Of a stretch of 64,000 bases of DNA, positions 52,550 through 61,231 are shown in pieces. Under the pieces are notes generated by a model. That model had not been told where the DNA came from, searched no databases, and saw nothing but the letters and a program-made list of their open reading frames with translations. Origin of the DNA: Thermomicrobiales bacterium (GTDB lineage: Bacteria; Chloroflexota; Chloroflexia; Thermomicrobiales; UBA6265); contig JAWKPF010000011.1 in NCBI GenBank assembly GCA_041390825.1, positions 62,001 to 126,000 of the forward strand. Reading direction: 5' to 3'. Made by a program: the position numbers and the translations under genes. Positions within the stretch are counted from its first letter, which is position 1, and each line of letters opens with the position of its first letter.

Positions 52550-52978
52550 CTAGAAACCGCGGACGTTCTGCAGAATCACCCGGATCGGAACGCTGTACTC
52601 AGCAGCAAAACTCTCGGGTGTCATGCCGAGCGATTCGATGCCGCTCGTGTACTTCGCAAGATACGCCGCGTAATGCGCGGAGGGATTGGTCGACTCGTCG
52701 ACCACTGCCGTTCCAGAGAGGACCACCATCGAACCGCCGTAGGCGTCGGAGTTGAAGTTGATCGAGACCGCGGCGTTCGAAGCAATATTGCGCAATTTGG
52801 TCTTGTTCGGCTGGCTGTAGATCAACAAAGTGCCGTCGTCCTCATAAAGAAACCAGATGAGGCTCGGGAACGGCCGGCCATCGCCATTGACGGTGGTCAG
52901 CCATGCTACCTGATCGTTTGCGAGGTGGTGAGCTACGCGCTTCCCGAAGTCAGTCGAGGTGTCGAGGGAAAATGCCAT
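52550..52978 (-). CDS. F420/FMN-dependent PPOX-fold oxidoreductase
   Basis: A 142-residue split-barrel protein: VAWLTTVNGDGRPFPSLIWFLYEDDGTLLIYSQPNKTKLRNI contains the cofactor-binding strands with a QPNKTKLRN phosphate loop, then VSINFNSDAYGGSMVVLSGTA. The pattern is close to the Rv3369-type TIGR03667 group known from actinobacteria, some of which use F420. The ATG at 52978 follows CAGGAGG. It is followed by VOC genes upstream at 74 bp on the same strand. Confidence 0.85.
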   Translation of the reverse strand: MAFSLDTSTDFGKRVAHHLANDQVAWLTTVNGDGRPFPSLIWFLYEDDGTLLIYSQPNKTKLRNIASNAAVSINFNSDAYGGSMVVLSGTAVVDESTNPSAHYAAYLAKYTSGIESLGMTPESFAAEYSVPIRVILQNVRGF

Positions 52979-53052
52979 GGAGCCTCCTGCGATGCCTGGG
53001 CTGGGCAACAAACGCGCCCCGCCATTCGGCGCGGCGCGTACGACCATTGTAG

Positions 53053-53847
53053 CTAGAGCCGGTCGAGCCAGCCCGATTCTGGTTGCATGAGACCGACGAC
53101 ACCGCCGGTGGGGTCGGCGATCCAGGCAGTGCGCCCCACGCCAGGAACCGTGTTGGCCGGATGGATGATCCTTCCGCCAAGTTCGACCGCATGCGCGATG
53201 GTGGCATCGATATCGGACGTCTCGACGCTCATGATCCAGGCCGATCGTTCCGGAGACTCGCCAGGTTGAAACAGACCGGCGACCGGGGCGCCATTTGCCT
53301 TGGCGACTGTGTAGGGATTGGGGCCGTCACCCATCGGCACGAGCTCCCACCCGGCGATCTCCCGGTAGAACGCCGAGGCAGCTTCCAGGTCGTTGGTGAT
53401 GAGCTCGTTCCAGATGACATGCCCCGGCCCGCGATCATATGCGGACTCAGTCGTCCACAGTTCGGACGACGGCTGGTAAAGATAGAAAGACGCGCCGGTC
53501 GGATCATCGAGCACGGAAAGCTTGCCGATACCGGGGATTTCCATGAGTTCGACATAGAAGTTAGCGCCCAGATCTCGCGCCCGCTCCATGCGATCATCGA
53601 TGCCGGTGACCTGGATGTATCCCATCCAGGCGCTCCGGCCGGACTCGGTCTGGTACGGCAAGCAGCCGCCGAGACCACGTCCGTCCAGCGTCACCGTTCG
53701 ATACCCATCGGGCGGGCGGGCTTCGGCCGAAAACTCCCACCCGAACAATCCGCTGTAGAACGGGCTTGTGGCGGCCTCATCGACCGCCATCAGGTCATAC
53801 CAGACAAACAGACCGTCGCCACGATACCGACGCAACGATGCCGCCAT
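53053..53847 (-). CDS. VOC (glyoxalase-like) protein, two domains, copy 1
   Basis: A 264-residue protein with two vicinal-oxygen-chelate modules. Module 1: GLFVWYDLMAVDEAATSPFYSGLFGWEF ... GASFYLYQP; module 2: GHVIWNELITNDLEAASAFYREIAGWEL ... GVVGLMQPE. The usual metal ligands (His/Glu) are largely replaced, so enzymatic activity is doubtful; many such proteins are of unknown function. The ATG at 53847 lies 3 bp after the stop of the next VOC gene, so the two form one transcript. Confidence 0.85.
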   Translation of the reverse strand: MAASLRRYRGDGLFVWYDLMAVDEAATSPFYSGLFGWEFSAEARPPDGYRTVTLDGRGLGGCLPYQTESGRSAWMGYIQVTGIDDRMERARDLGANFYVELMEIPGIGKLSVLDDPTGASFYLYQPSSELWTTESAYDRGPGHVIWNELITNDLEAASAFYREIAGWELVPMGDGPNPYTVAKANGAPVAGLFQPGESPERSAWIMSVETSDIDATIAHAVELGGRIIHPANTVPGVGRTAWIADPTGGVVGLMQPESGWLDRL

Positions 53848-53850
53848 CGC

Positions 53851-54636
53851 CTAGCTCGCGGCCGGATCTGCGGGTTGCAAGATGCCGAAGACCGCGCCGG
53901 TCGGATCGGCAAGCCAGGCGATGGTGCCGATTGGTGGCAACGGCATCGGCGGGACGATGACTGATCCACCGGACTTCGTCGCCAGGTCGGCCGTTGCCTG
54001 CGCATCCCGTGTCTCGACATAGAAGACCCACGCGTCGGGCGCTTCTGGTGTTGGTTTCGGCAGGATGTTGGCGAACATCTCGCCGTCCTGCTTGAAGATC
54101 CTCGCCGAGAGTTCGCCCATGTTCTCGACCTCGGCCGAGTATCCAAAAATCGAGGAATAGAAGTTGCCGGAGGCATCAGGATCGCCAGAAACCAGTTCGT
54201 GCCAAACGATGCAACCGTGGCCTTCACCACGATCCGGCGCCGCTCCGCCATCCGCGTAGGTCAGGAAGCCTACGGCAGCGCCCTGCGGGTCCATGAGCAC
54301 CGCAAAGCGGCCGGTTCCAGGAATGTCGGCAGGCTCCATGATGACCGTCGCCCCGAGCTCGGAGGCCTTCGCGGTTGCCTTGTCGACGTCATCGGACTCC
54401 AGGAAAACGAGCCAGAACGATGGCTGGTCGGCCTCATCGGGTCCTTGCTGGTGAGAGCCAGCGAACATCTGGCCGTTGTCGGCCCGGTTGAGCAAGTGAT
54501 AGGTGTATTCGGGACCCATCTCGACGGCGGTAGACGTCCATCCGAAGAGCGTGTTGTAGAAAGCTTCGGCCTTGCCTCGGTCCTTGGAATGCAGTTCGTC
54601 CCAGGCGATGGCGTCGCGTGTCATAGTTGCGCTCAC
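53851..54636 (-). CDS. VOC (glyoxalase-like) protein, two domains, copy 2
   Basis: A 261-residue paralogue of the protein at 53053 with the same double-module layout: DAIAWDELHSKDRGKAEAFYNTLFGW ... AAVGFLTYAD and GCIVWHELVSGDPDASGNFYSSIFGY ... GAVFGILQPAD. The GTG at 54636 is chosen because AGGAGAAACA precedes it; a start at 54660 lacks this. It is first in the operon with the other VOC gene. Function is unknown. Confidence 0.85.
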   Translation of the reverse strand: MSATMTRDAIAWDELHSKDRGKAEAFYNTLFGWTSTAVEMGPEYTYHLLNRADNGQMFAGSHQQGPDEADQPSFWLVFLESDDVDKATAKASELGATVIMEPADIPGTGRFAVLMDPQGAAVGFLTYADGGAAPDRGEGHGCIVWHELVSGDPDASGNFYSSIFGYSAEVENMGELSARIFKQDGEMFANILPKPTPEAPDAWVFYVETRDAQATADLATKSGGSVIVPPMPLPPIGTIAWLADPTGAVFGILQPADPAAS

Positions 54637-54836
54637 TGTTTCTCCTAACGCTTTTCCCATTTGCCAATACTACGGGGCGGAGCCCATCCTAGAACGGATG
54701 TTCTCACCTGTCAAGAGGGGAAATGGCCTATTTTCCGAGTTTCCCGATCAATGGTGGCGCGAGCTCGAAGGCGACCATCTTGCACCTCCGGGAACATCGG
54801 AACGGATGGTCGTAAACGTCGCCACCGCGTCGAGTG

Positions 54837-55505
54837 TCAGTCGGCCGGCGTTAGCGCCGGTTCGGCGACCTGGCGAATTGCTTCGAGAATCACACTTGGC
54901 GGTTGCGCGCCGTTGAGCGCAAGGCGCCCATCGAAGATGAAAAACGGGACGCCGGTGACACCTTGTTGGGAGACCTGGCGAGCGATGCTGTGCACCTCCG
55001 CGGCGCCCTCGCCGGCCTGGAGACGCCGACGAGTCTCCTCGCGGTCGAGCCCGGCAGCCCCGGCCAGTTCCACCAGGGTATCGAGATCAGTGATGTCCTT
55101 GCCCTGCAGAAAATAGGCGTCGTAGATGGCCGTGGAGAGCGCGCCGCGGGTTTCGTCTGGGGCGATGAAGATCAACTGATGCGCCAGCGTGGTATTTGGC
55201 GATTTACCGACCAGGTCCCAGCGGAACTCCAGCCCGGAGGCCTGACCGGCCTGCGAAACCCGATCGAACATGGCGTCGAGCGGCACGCCCTGGAACTTCT
55301 GGGCCAGGTGATCGCGGAAGTTCTTTCCTTCGGCAGGCAATGAGGGATCGAGAAAGAACGGCAGATAGGTCACCGACACCGGCAGTCCGGTCCATTGCTC
55401 GAGCGCAGCATCGAGGTTGGCTTTGCCGATACGGCACCAGGGGCAGGCGAAATCGGCAATCATCGTCACTGCGAGCGATTCGGAACCGTTCATGGGTTCG
55501 GTCAT
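54837..55505 (-). CDS. DsbA-family (FrnE-like) oxidoreductase
   Basis: A 222-residue thioredoxin-fold protein: VTMIADFACPWCRIGKANLD carries the CPWC redox motif; GVTGVPFFIFDGRLALNGAQPP contains the cis-Pro loop. It lacks a signal peptide, so it acts in the cytosol, like FrnE/polyketide-associated members. The ATG at 55505 is spaced 12 bases from AAGGAG; the ATG at 55517 abuts the ribosome site and is less likely. It stands alone; the 200 bp to the VOC operon shows no gene. Confidence 0.9.
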   Translation of the reverse strand: MTEPMNGSESLAVTMIADFACPWCRIGKANLDAALEQWTGLPVSVTYLPFFLDPSLPAEGKNFRDHLAQKFQGVPLDAMFDRVSQAGQASGLEFRWDLVGKSPNTTLAHQLIFIAPDETRGALSTAIYDAYFLQGKDITDLDTLVELAGAAGLDREETRRRLQAGEGAAEVHSIARQVSQQGVTGVPFFIFDGRLALNGAQPPSVILEAIRQVAEPALTPAD

Positions 55506-55610
55506 GATAAAGGGCATCTCCTTGCTGCGCGAAATTGCAGCTACTTACGAATAGTAACCTATTGATGCCGCGGTTTACCATGTGACATCACCGCGGAAAG
55601 GAGACAGGCG

Positions 55611-56069
55611 TTGACCAATTTCTCGAAGAGCTGGCTCGATCTGCCTGAGCCGCCGCCAGTCGTCGCCATGTACGAGATGGTGCTCGAGGTGGCCGATCTG
55701 ACAGAGTCGGAACGCTTCTACACGGAAGCGATCGGCCTGCCGGTCGCGACGCGCTGGGGAGACGAGCGACCGGCCACCTGGTTGTCACTCGGCAATGAAG
55801 GGTTCCTCGGACTGTGGCCGGTGGAATCCGGGGGCGCGGTGGCCATTCACAATGGCCGCGGCGGCGCGCACGTGCATTTCGCGCTGCGCATCCCGGCCGG
55901 AACGATCGATCAGGCGCAAGCCCGGCTCGAAGAATTGGGTTTTGCGGTCGAGCGAGTCGATTTCGGCAACGGCAATGTGGCAATTTACCTGGACGATCCG
56001 GATGGTAACGTCGTGGAGTTGACGGAGATTCGTCTGCTCTGGGACGGTACTGCCGCCTCGGTCATGTGA
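55611..56069 (+). CDS. VOC-family protein, single domain
   Basis: A 152-residue VOC protein: AMYEMVLEVADLTESERFYTEAIGLPVATRWGDE opens the first beta-alpha-beta-beta-beta unit, and AHVHFALRIPAGTIDQAQARLEELGFAVERVDFGNGNVAIYLDDPDGNVVELTEI the second. Possible metal ligands are the His in VHFAL and the Glu in VVELTE. Function is unknown; relatives include fosfomycin resistance enzymes and dioxygenases, but no specific match is claimed. The TTG start has AAAGGAG 8 bases upstream. Confidence 0.82.
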   Translation: MTNFSKSWLDLPEPPPVVAMYEMVLEVADLTESERFYTEAIGLPVATRWGDERPATWLSLGNEGFLGLWPVESGGAVAIHNGRGGAHVHFALRIPAGTIDQAQARLEELGFAVERVDFGNGNVAIYLDDPDGNVVELTEIRLLWDGTAASVM

Positions 56070-56253
56070 GAGCGTCCAGCACGGAAACACGGCACGTCGA
56101 GCATGCGAATACACCATCCCAGATGACGACTCTTGCCGTCTGAGAAGGCTCGTTCGCTTCCCTACCGCTTGACGCGACACAAAACCGCTCTATCATGCCG
56201 AAAGCGGACACGTTTCTCGTGAGTCCATCGAGGCGCACCAGGAAGGAGCGGCC

Positions 56254-56574
56254 ATGATCGTCGTTCGCACGGAGCTTCAAGCCAAGTTCGGATACGGCAG
56301 CGTCCTGACAGGGATGATTGCGGAAGCGATCGAGTCCCTCACCGAATTCGAAGAGCTACAGGGAATTCGCTGGCGGGTGATGAGCGGCCTGACCGGCAAC
56401 TTCGACATGGTGACGCTGGAAGTCGAGACCGAAAGCCTGCAGACCTGGGACCGGCTGCGATTGATCGTTTTCTCGGTGCCGGGGTTCGTCGATGCAATGA
56501 ACGCCGCGCAGGACATTACCGTGTCGGGCACTCAGCAGTTTCTCAACATCGAAGCCAGCGACCTCGACTACTGA
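56254..56574 (+). CDS. Small hypothetical protein, dimeric barrel-like
   Basis: A 106-residue protein, MIVVRTELQAKFGYGSVLTGMI ... WRVMSGLTGNFDMVTLEVETESLQTWDRL, with an alternating strand-helix pattern like the dimeric alpha-beta barrels (NIPSNAP/ABM type). No family is assigned. AGGAAGGAG precedes the ATG, a strong start. The gene is single. The 250 bp to 56823 holds no convincing gene. Confidence 0.7.
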   Translation: MIVVRTELQAKFGYGSVLTGMIAEAIESLTEFEELQGIRWRVMSGLTGNFDMVTLEVETESLQTWDRLRLIVFSVPGFVDAMNAAQDITVSGTQQFLNIEASDLDY

Positions 56575-56822
56575 TCCGCGGGCGTGTTTGGGTTCGTCTG
56601 CGCGGTGGAAGAGCCCGGCAGAGAAACCCTTCTTTCGCAGGATGTGCGTTCCGTGGTTCGAACGCGAGAATCGATCTGAACACATGGCGACGTCTGCCAG
56701 ACCCATTTCGATTGCTATCTCTTGACCGGCAACGAACCATCGCCATGCGTCATCCATGACGAGAGCTGCAGCGATCGCTCGAGCGCGGGCGGCGGAGCAT
56801 GCGCGCCCTTGCAACCGTAGCG

Positions 56823-58379
56823 TCAGCTCTGCCGAGATGAATCCGAACCAAACGTGAGCTGCAGCGTGCGCGCCTCCTGCTGGTCCAGGTCGACAACGCG
56901 AATCGCATGGTTGTGGGTGTCGGCGATGTAGAGCAACCCCTCATGCAGCGCCAGTCCCGATGGCTCGCGGAACTCGGCGTCGAGCGCATCGCCGTCGACC
57001 AGGCCCTGTTCGCCCGTCCCGGCGATAGTCGAGGATTCTCGACGTACAGGATCGACGCGCTTGATCTTGTTGTTGAACGTGTCGGCCAGATAGAGCACTG
57101 GTTGGCCGTCCTCTTCGGTCGCGGCAATTCCTTGCGGATGTTGCAATCGGACACTGTCGCCGATCGCGTCGAGATCGCCGAAATAGAAAAGTCCTCGTCC
57201 CAGCAGCCGCCGCACACGTCCGCTGTCGCAATCGAGCGCGCGCACCGCCGACGATTCGGCATCGGCCACGCAGACCGTCCGTCCGAGGGCAGCGAGCCCC
57301 ATCGGCTGGGCGAACGTGGCATTGGCGAAACGATCATCGTGAATCGATTCGACCCCGGTTCCGGCCATGATTGCGAGACGCTCGGTGGCAGGATCGTAGC
57401 TCCAGACCTGGTGCAGACCCGCCATGGCGATCAGATAGCGCTCCTCGAACCAGATCACATCCCAGGGTGACGCAAGAGCAATTTCGCGCGCTGGGCCACC
57501 AACGGCAGGCAACCCGCGTTGGCCGGTGCCGGCGACGGTGCTCACCGTACCGGCAGCAAGATCGATACGACGAAGCAGATGGTTTCCGGCATCGGCAACG
57601 ACGATCGACTGGCCGTCCGGGCTGAACGCGATCCCCTGGGGATGGGTGAATGTGGCGACGGAGAAATCCCCGTCATCGGCCCCTGGGAGACCGGTGCCGA
57701 TCGTGGTCAGGACGATGCCGTCGAGCGTCGCAATGAGGATGCGGTGATTGCCGGAATCGGCAATGACAAGACGGTGCTGGATGGGGTCGACAACGACCTT
57801 GGCCGGGAAACGCAGCGTGGTGTGCCCAGAGCGAATTCGCTCGCTATCTTCCACCGGGTCCTGCTGCTGCGATCCCGGTCGTGAACGTGGGTGCTCCGAT
57901 GCCGGGTCCACGGCTTCGGCCGAGGTGACAAGCGCTTCGATGAACGCATGCACGCGGTCATAGTCGAACTCGCCAGCGTGCCGCGCGACGACACGCCCTC
58001 GCTGGTCGATGAAGATGAGGGTCGGCCAGGCATCGACAGCGTATGACTGCCAAATGGCGTAGTCGGGATCGGAGACGACGGGGTGATGAATACCGAGCCG
58101 GTCGATCGCAAGCGCGAGGCGATCAGGATCCTTTTCCGCGGAGAATTTCGGCGTATGCACGCCGATGATCTGGAGCTGATCAGGGAACGCAAGGTGCAGC
58201 CGGTGCAGATTGGGCAGGATGTGCATGCAATTGATGCATCCAGAGGTCCAGAAATCGAGCAGCACGACCCTTCCGCGCAATTCGGAGAGTTGGATCGGCG
58301 CGCTGCCAATCCAAACGGCGTCCCCGGGGAAGTCCGGGGCGCGCACAGCGCCGGCGTAGGAGGCGGGATCACGATCCAT
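56823..58379 (-). CDS. Thioredoxin-like protein with NHL-repeat propeller
   Basis: A 518-residue protein resembling NHLRC2. Residues up to about 160 form a TlpA/thioredoxin-like domain with LDFWTSGCINCMHILPNLH (CxxC) and DAWPTLIFID (cis-Pro). Then about five NHL repeats follow, each with patterns such as PQGIAFSPDGQSIVVADAGNHLLRRID, making a six-bladed propeller. No signal peptide is visible. ATG 58379 follows CGGAGAG. It is divergent from ctaB, 108 bp apart, which hints at a link to respiratory-chain assembly but is only positional. Confidence 0.88.
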   Translation of the reverse strand: MDRDPASYAGAVRAPDFPGDAVWIGSAPIQLSELRGRVVLLDFWTSGCINCMHILPNLHRLHLAFPDQLQIIGVHTPKFSAEKDPDRLALAIDRLGIHHPVVSDPDYAIWQSYAVDAWPTLIFIDQRGRVVARHAGEFDYDRVHAFIEALVTSAEAVDPASEHPRSRPGSQQQDPVEDSERIRSGHTTLRFPAKVVVDPIQHRLVIADSGNHRILIATLDGIVLTTIGTGLPGADDGDFSVATFTHPQGIAFSPDGQSIVVADAGNHLLRRIDLAAGTVSTVAGTGQRGLPAVGGPAREIALASPWDVIWFEERYLIAMAGLHQVWSYDPATERLAIMAGTGVESIHDDRFANATFAQPMGLAALGRTVCVADAESSAVRALDCDSGRVRRLLGRGLFYFGDLDAIGDSVRLQHPQGIAATEEDGQPVLYLADTFNNKIKRVDPVRRESSTIAGTGEQGLVDGDALDAEFREPSGLALHEGLLYIADTHNHAIRVVDLDQQEARTLQLTFGSDSSRQS

Positions 58380-58487
58380 CGAGGACTCTCCGGAACAGGG
58401 CGGCAGCGTACAATTCATCCCAATGCGCCCCAGCATCGGCGGGAGATGCGGCGTTGGCGTTGCTTCAGTCTACCCGCGGGAACCCAG

Positions 58488-59498
58488 ATGGCATCACAGA
58501 CCGGCAGATTTCGCTCGTTTCTCGATGGATTGGTCGAGCCACAACCGGCCGATCCGACCGTGCGCACAACGCTGAGCCGTGTGGCGGAACCCGCCACGCA
58601 CGAATCGGGAGCGCAGGCACCGGCCATTCCGCTTCGGCGGCAAATCGACAACTACATCGCGCTCACCAAGCCGGGGATCCTGACACTCCTGCTGGCAACC
58701 GAGCTCGCCGCCATGATGGTGGCCGCAGCGGGGCTCCCGCCGTTTCGCATTGTCGTTGCCGGCATGTTGGGCGGGTTGCTCGCGGCCGCTGGCGCAAACG
58801 TGCTGAACTGCTATATCGACCGGGACATCGACCGCAAGATGTCGCGCACACAGCATCGCGCCACTGCAACCGGAGAAATCTCCCCGCGCAACGCGCTGAT
58901 CTATGGGCTGGCCCTAAACGTGCTGGCAGTGCTGATCCTCGGATTTGGAACGAACTGGTTCGCGGCCGGTTTGGCCGCCCTGGGCAGCTTCTACTACGTG
59001 GTGGTCTATTCCTACTACCTGAAGCGCCGTTCGGAACAGAACATCGTGATCGGTGGAACGGCAGGGGCAATCCCGCCGCTGGTCGGCTGGGCAGCCGTGA
59101 CCGGATCGCTTGCCGTGGCGCCGGTGTTGATGTTCGCCATCATCTACTACTGGACCCCACCGCATTTCTGGGCGTTGTCGTTGCTGAAGCAGGGCGAGTA
59201 TGACCGCGCCGGGGTTCCGATGCTCCCGCTCGTCGTCGGCGAAGAGGAAACCCGCAAGCAGCTCTTGCTCTATACATTTCTCCTGGCCTCGGTGTCTCTG
59301 CTCATTACCCCGTTCGGACTCGGTGAGATCTATCTGGTTTCGGCGCTGGTGCTGAATGCGATCTTCCTCGCACTGGCATACGGGCTCTATCGCAAGGGCA
59401 CCAAGAAGCTCGCGCGGCAGACATTCTTCTATTCGCTCTGGTATCTGGCGTTGCTTTTTGGAGCGATGGTGTTCGATCGGATGATCCTGCCGGCGTAG
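58488..59498 (+). CDS. ctaB: Protoheme IX farnesyltransferase (heme O synthase)
   Basis: A 336-residue membrane UbiA-family prenyltransferase making heme O for cytochrome oxidase. Active-site signatures are NCYIDRDIDRKMSRTQHR (first Asp-rich motif) and YYLKRRSEQNIVIGG, with the conserved loop TPPHFWALSLLKQGEYDRAGVPMLP. About nine helices are evident. The ATG at 58488 gives a 60-residue N-terminal tail before helix 1, longer than usual; later starts are possible. No oxidase subunit genes are in the window. A degenerate heptamer array begins 8 bp after the stop. Confidence 0.95.
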   Translation: MASQTGRFRSFLDGLVEPQPADPTVRTTLSRVAEPATHESGAQAPAIPLRRQIDNYIALTKPGILTLLLATELAAMMVAAAGLPPFRIVVAGMLGGLLAAAGANVLNCYIDRDIDRKMSRTQHRATATGEISPRNALIYGLALNVLAVLILGFGTNWFAAGLAALGSFYYVVVYSYYLKRRSEQNIVIGGTAGAIPPLVGWAAVTGSLAVAPVLMFAIIYYWTPPHFWALSLLKQGEYDRAGVPMLPLVVGEEETRKQLLLYTFLLASVSLLITPFGLGEIYLVSALVLNAIFLALAYGLYRKGTKKLARQTFFYSLWYLALLFGAMVFDRMILPA

Positions 59499-59505
59499 TG
59501 GGTGA

Positions 59506-59610
59506 TAGGCAAGAGGCAGCGGGCAAGAGGCAACAGGCAAAAGGCAATGGGCAATGCGACCCACGACTGGCGGCCGGCCACTGACGACTGACAACTGACA
59601 ACCAGCAACT
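59506..59610. repeat. Degenerate heptamer array, 15 units
   Basis: Seven units of the type NNGGCAA (TAGGCAA, GAGGCAG, CGGGCAA, GAGGCAA, CAGGCAA, AAGGCAA, TGGGCAA) run in phase into eight more units ending in GACGACT, GACAACT, GACAACC, AGCAACT. The 7-bp period holds for all 105 bp after the ctaB stop. Confidence 0.85.
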
Positions 59611-59723
59611 GAGTTGCGGAACTCCGAAAATTCCAGGGGCGTGCACTACTATTGATGGGTGTGGGCGTGAAATCGGTCATTCGGGCCGTCTTGCCACGTG
59701 CGCCCGTTTCGAGCGATTTCTGA

Positions 59724-60410
59724 ATGGAAGCTGATTTCATCGCCAAGATCGCCAGCATCGTGCTCATCGATCTGGTGCTCTCGGGCGATAACGCGGTTGT
59801 GATCGGGATGGCCGCGCGGAGCTTGCCGCCCGATGCCCGCAAACGCGCGATCCTGTTCGGTGGCCTTGGGGCGGTCGTGCTGCGTGTGACGTTCACCATC
59901 CTGGCAGCGTTGTTGCTGGATATCCCCCTGTTGCGGGCAATTGGCGGCGTGCTGCTGCTCTGGATCGCCTACAAACTGGTGCGCCCGCATGAGGACGCGC
60001 ACAACGTTTCCGAAGCTGAGTCGCTCATCGCCGCCGTCAAGACCATCATCCTGGCCGACTTCGTGATGAGTCTGGACAACATTCTCGCGGTCGGCGGCGC
60101 ATCCGAAGGTCATTTGGGACTGCTGATCTTCGGCTTGATCTTCTCGATCCCGATTCTGATGCTGGGCAGCGAGCTGGTAGCGCGCATTCTCGGACGCTTG
60201 CCAATCCTGCTCTATGTCGGCGTGGTCGTGCTCGTGTTGACCGCGACACGCATGATCCTGCACGACGACGTAGTCAAGGAGTACTTCCACGCGGGCCCCA
60301 TCGAAACGGTCATCCTGGCGGCGCTCCTTTCGGCAGCGATCATCTGGCTCGGGTTGCGTGCGGGGAAGTCGCTTCCGCCGCCTCCGCCCACGGCAGAATC
60401 ACCGGCATAG
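59724..60410 (+). CDS. TerC-family integral membrane protein (YjbE type)
   Basis: A 228-residue membrane protein of the TerC superfamily. It has the paired motifs LIDLVLSGDNAVVIGMAAR and ADFVMSLDNILAVGGASEGH, whose Asp-Asn residues are the likely metal site, and about seven helices. Relatives export manganese or help metal loading of exported proteins. No yybP-ykoY-like leader was recognised in the 110 bp upstream. No clear ribosome site; the ATG is placed by homology. It ends in a proline-rich tail. Confidence 0.9.
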   Translation: MEADFIAKIASIVLIDLVLSGDNAVVIGMAARSLPPDARKRAILFGGLGAVVLRVTFTILAALLLDIPLLRAIGGVLLLWIAYKLVRPHEDAHNVSEAESLIAAVKTIILADFVMSLDNILAVGGASEGHLGLLIFGLIFSIPILMLGSELVARILGRLPILLYVGVVVLVLTATRMILHDDVVKEYFHAGPIETVILAALLSAAIIWLGLRAGKSLPPPPPTAESPA

Positions 60411-60590
60411 CGCGACATCCTCCTGGCGGGCAATCCACGGGTCCATGTTGCGCACGTCGATGAACCCAGTATCTCGAACTCACATCTGGAACGGCTGCAC
60501 AGGCAACCCAGTGCCGACACAGCCGCTCCAGAACATGCGCAGCACGGCCGATCCACGATCTGCCGCACGTTCTCGTCCGAACTGACGTCC

Positions 60591-60929
60591 CTATTTCCGG
60601 CCAGCAGATACGTCCGTAGCCGGATCGATGCCGAACAAGATGGGCGTTGAGCCTATCTCCGCGGATTCGACCGGCATGCTCTGCCCTGAGAAGAGTTGCG
60701 CCGAGGACACATTCCCTGGAGTCGGCTGGATCAGATCGGAGATCGATCCGACCGTCTGCGGAGCGCATGCGTATCCGTCCCAAACCAGGCCATCGACACA
60801 GGCGCTGGAAACGAACGGCACTTCGTTCTCAGCCGCGGGAAGCGCGGCAATGGCAACCACGGCAAACAGCGCACTCGCAGCAATCAATAGATAGACCGAT
60901 TCTTTGAACGGATTTCTCAAACGTATCAT
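60591..60929 (-). CDS. Small exported hypothetical protein
   Basis: A 112-residue protein with a membrane-spanning or signal segment (VYLLIAASALFAVVAIAALPA) followed by FVSSACVDGLVWDGYACAPQ with two cysteines 12 residues apart, and a Ser/Thr/Pro-rich remainder. No family is assigned. AAGAGG precedes the ATG at good distance. The AT-rich stretch upstream (60935-60970) may hold its promoter. The 300 bp to 61231 shows no other gene. Confidence 0.6.
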   Translation of the reverse strand: MIRLRNPFKESVYLLIAASALFAVVAIAALPAAENEVPFVSSACVDGLVWDGYACAPQTVGSISDLIQPTPGNVSSAQLFSGQSMPVESAEIGSTPILFGIDPATDVSAGRK

Positions 60930-61231
60930 TCTTTTTCCTCTTATTTCGTTTGCATCTATTACATCTATCGCCTATTTCGATTCGATCGATCTGCCTGCCT
61001 TCGATCTTCGGCCAGGCGGAACACCTCCTTCACGATCGCGCTGGCCAGAATGCCATGCGCCCTGATACCAGCATGCACCCGCAAGCGCGGCGTGTCATCG
61101 GTCGTACTATGTATTTTCGTCCGATCCCCGACCAAAACTGGCCGTCGAATTGCGTAGTCGCCACACGCTGCCAATGGGATTCGGGTTCTGTATCGTCTGG
61201 ACCCAGGGCGCGGTGATCGGGCGTCGAATCG

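Noticed and set aside
59613..59723. yybP-ykoY manganese riboswitch before the TerC gene
   Set aside because: The distance is short and the conserved loop sequences were not found.
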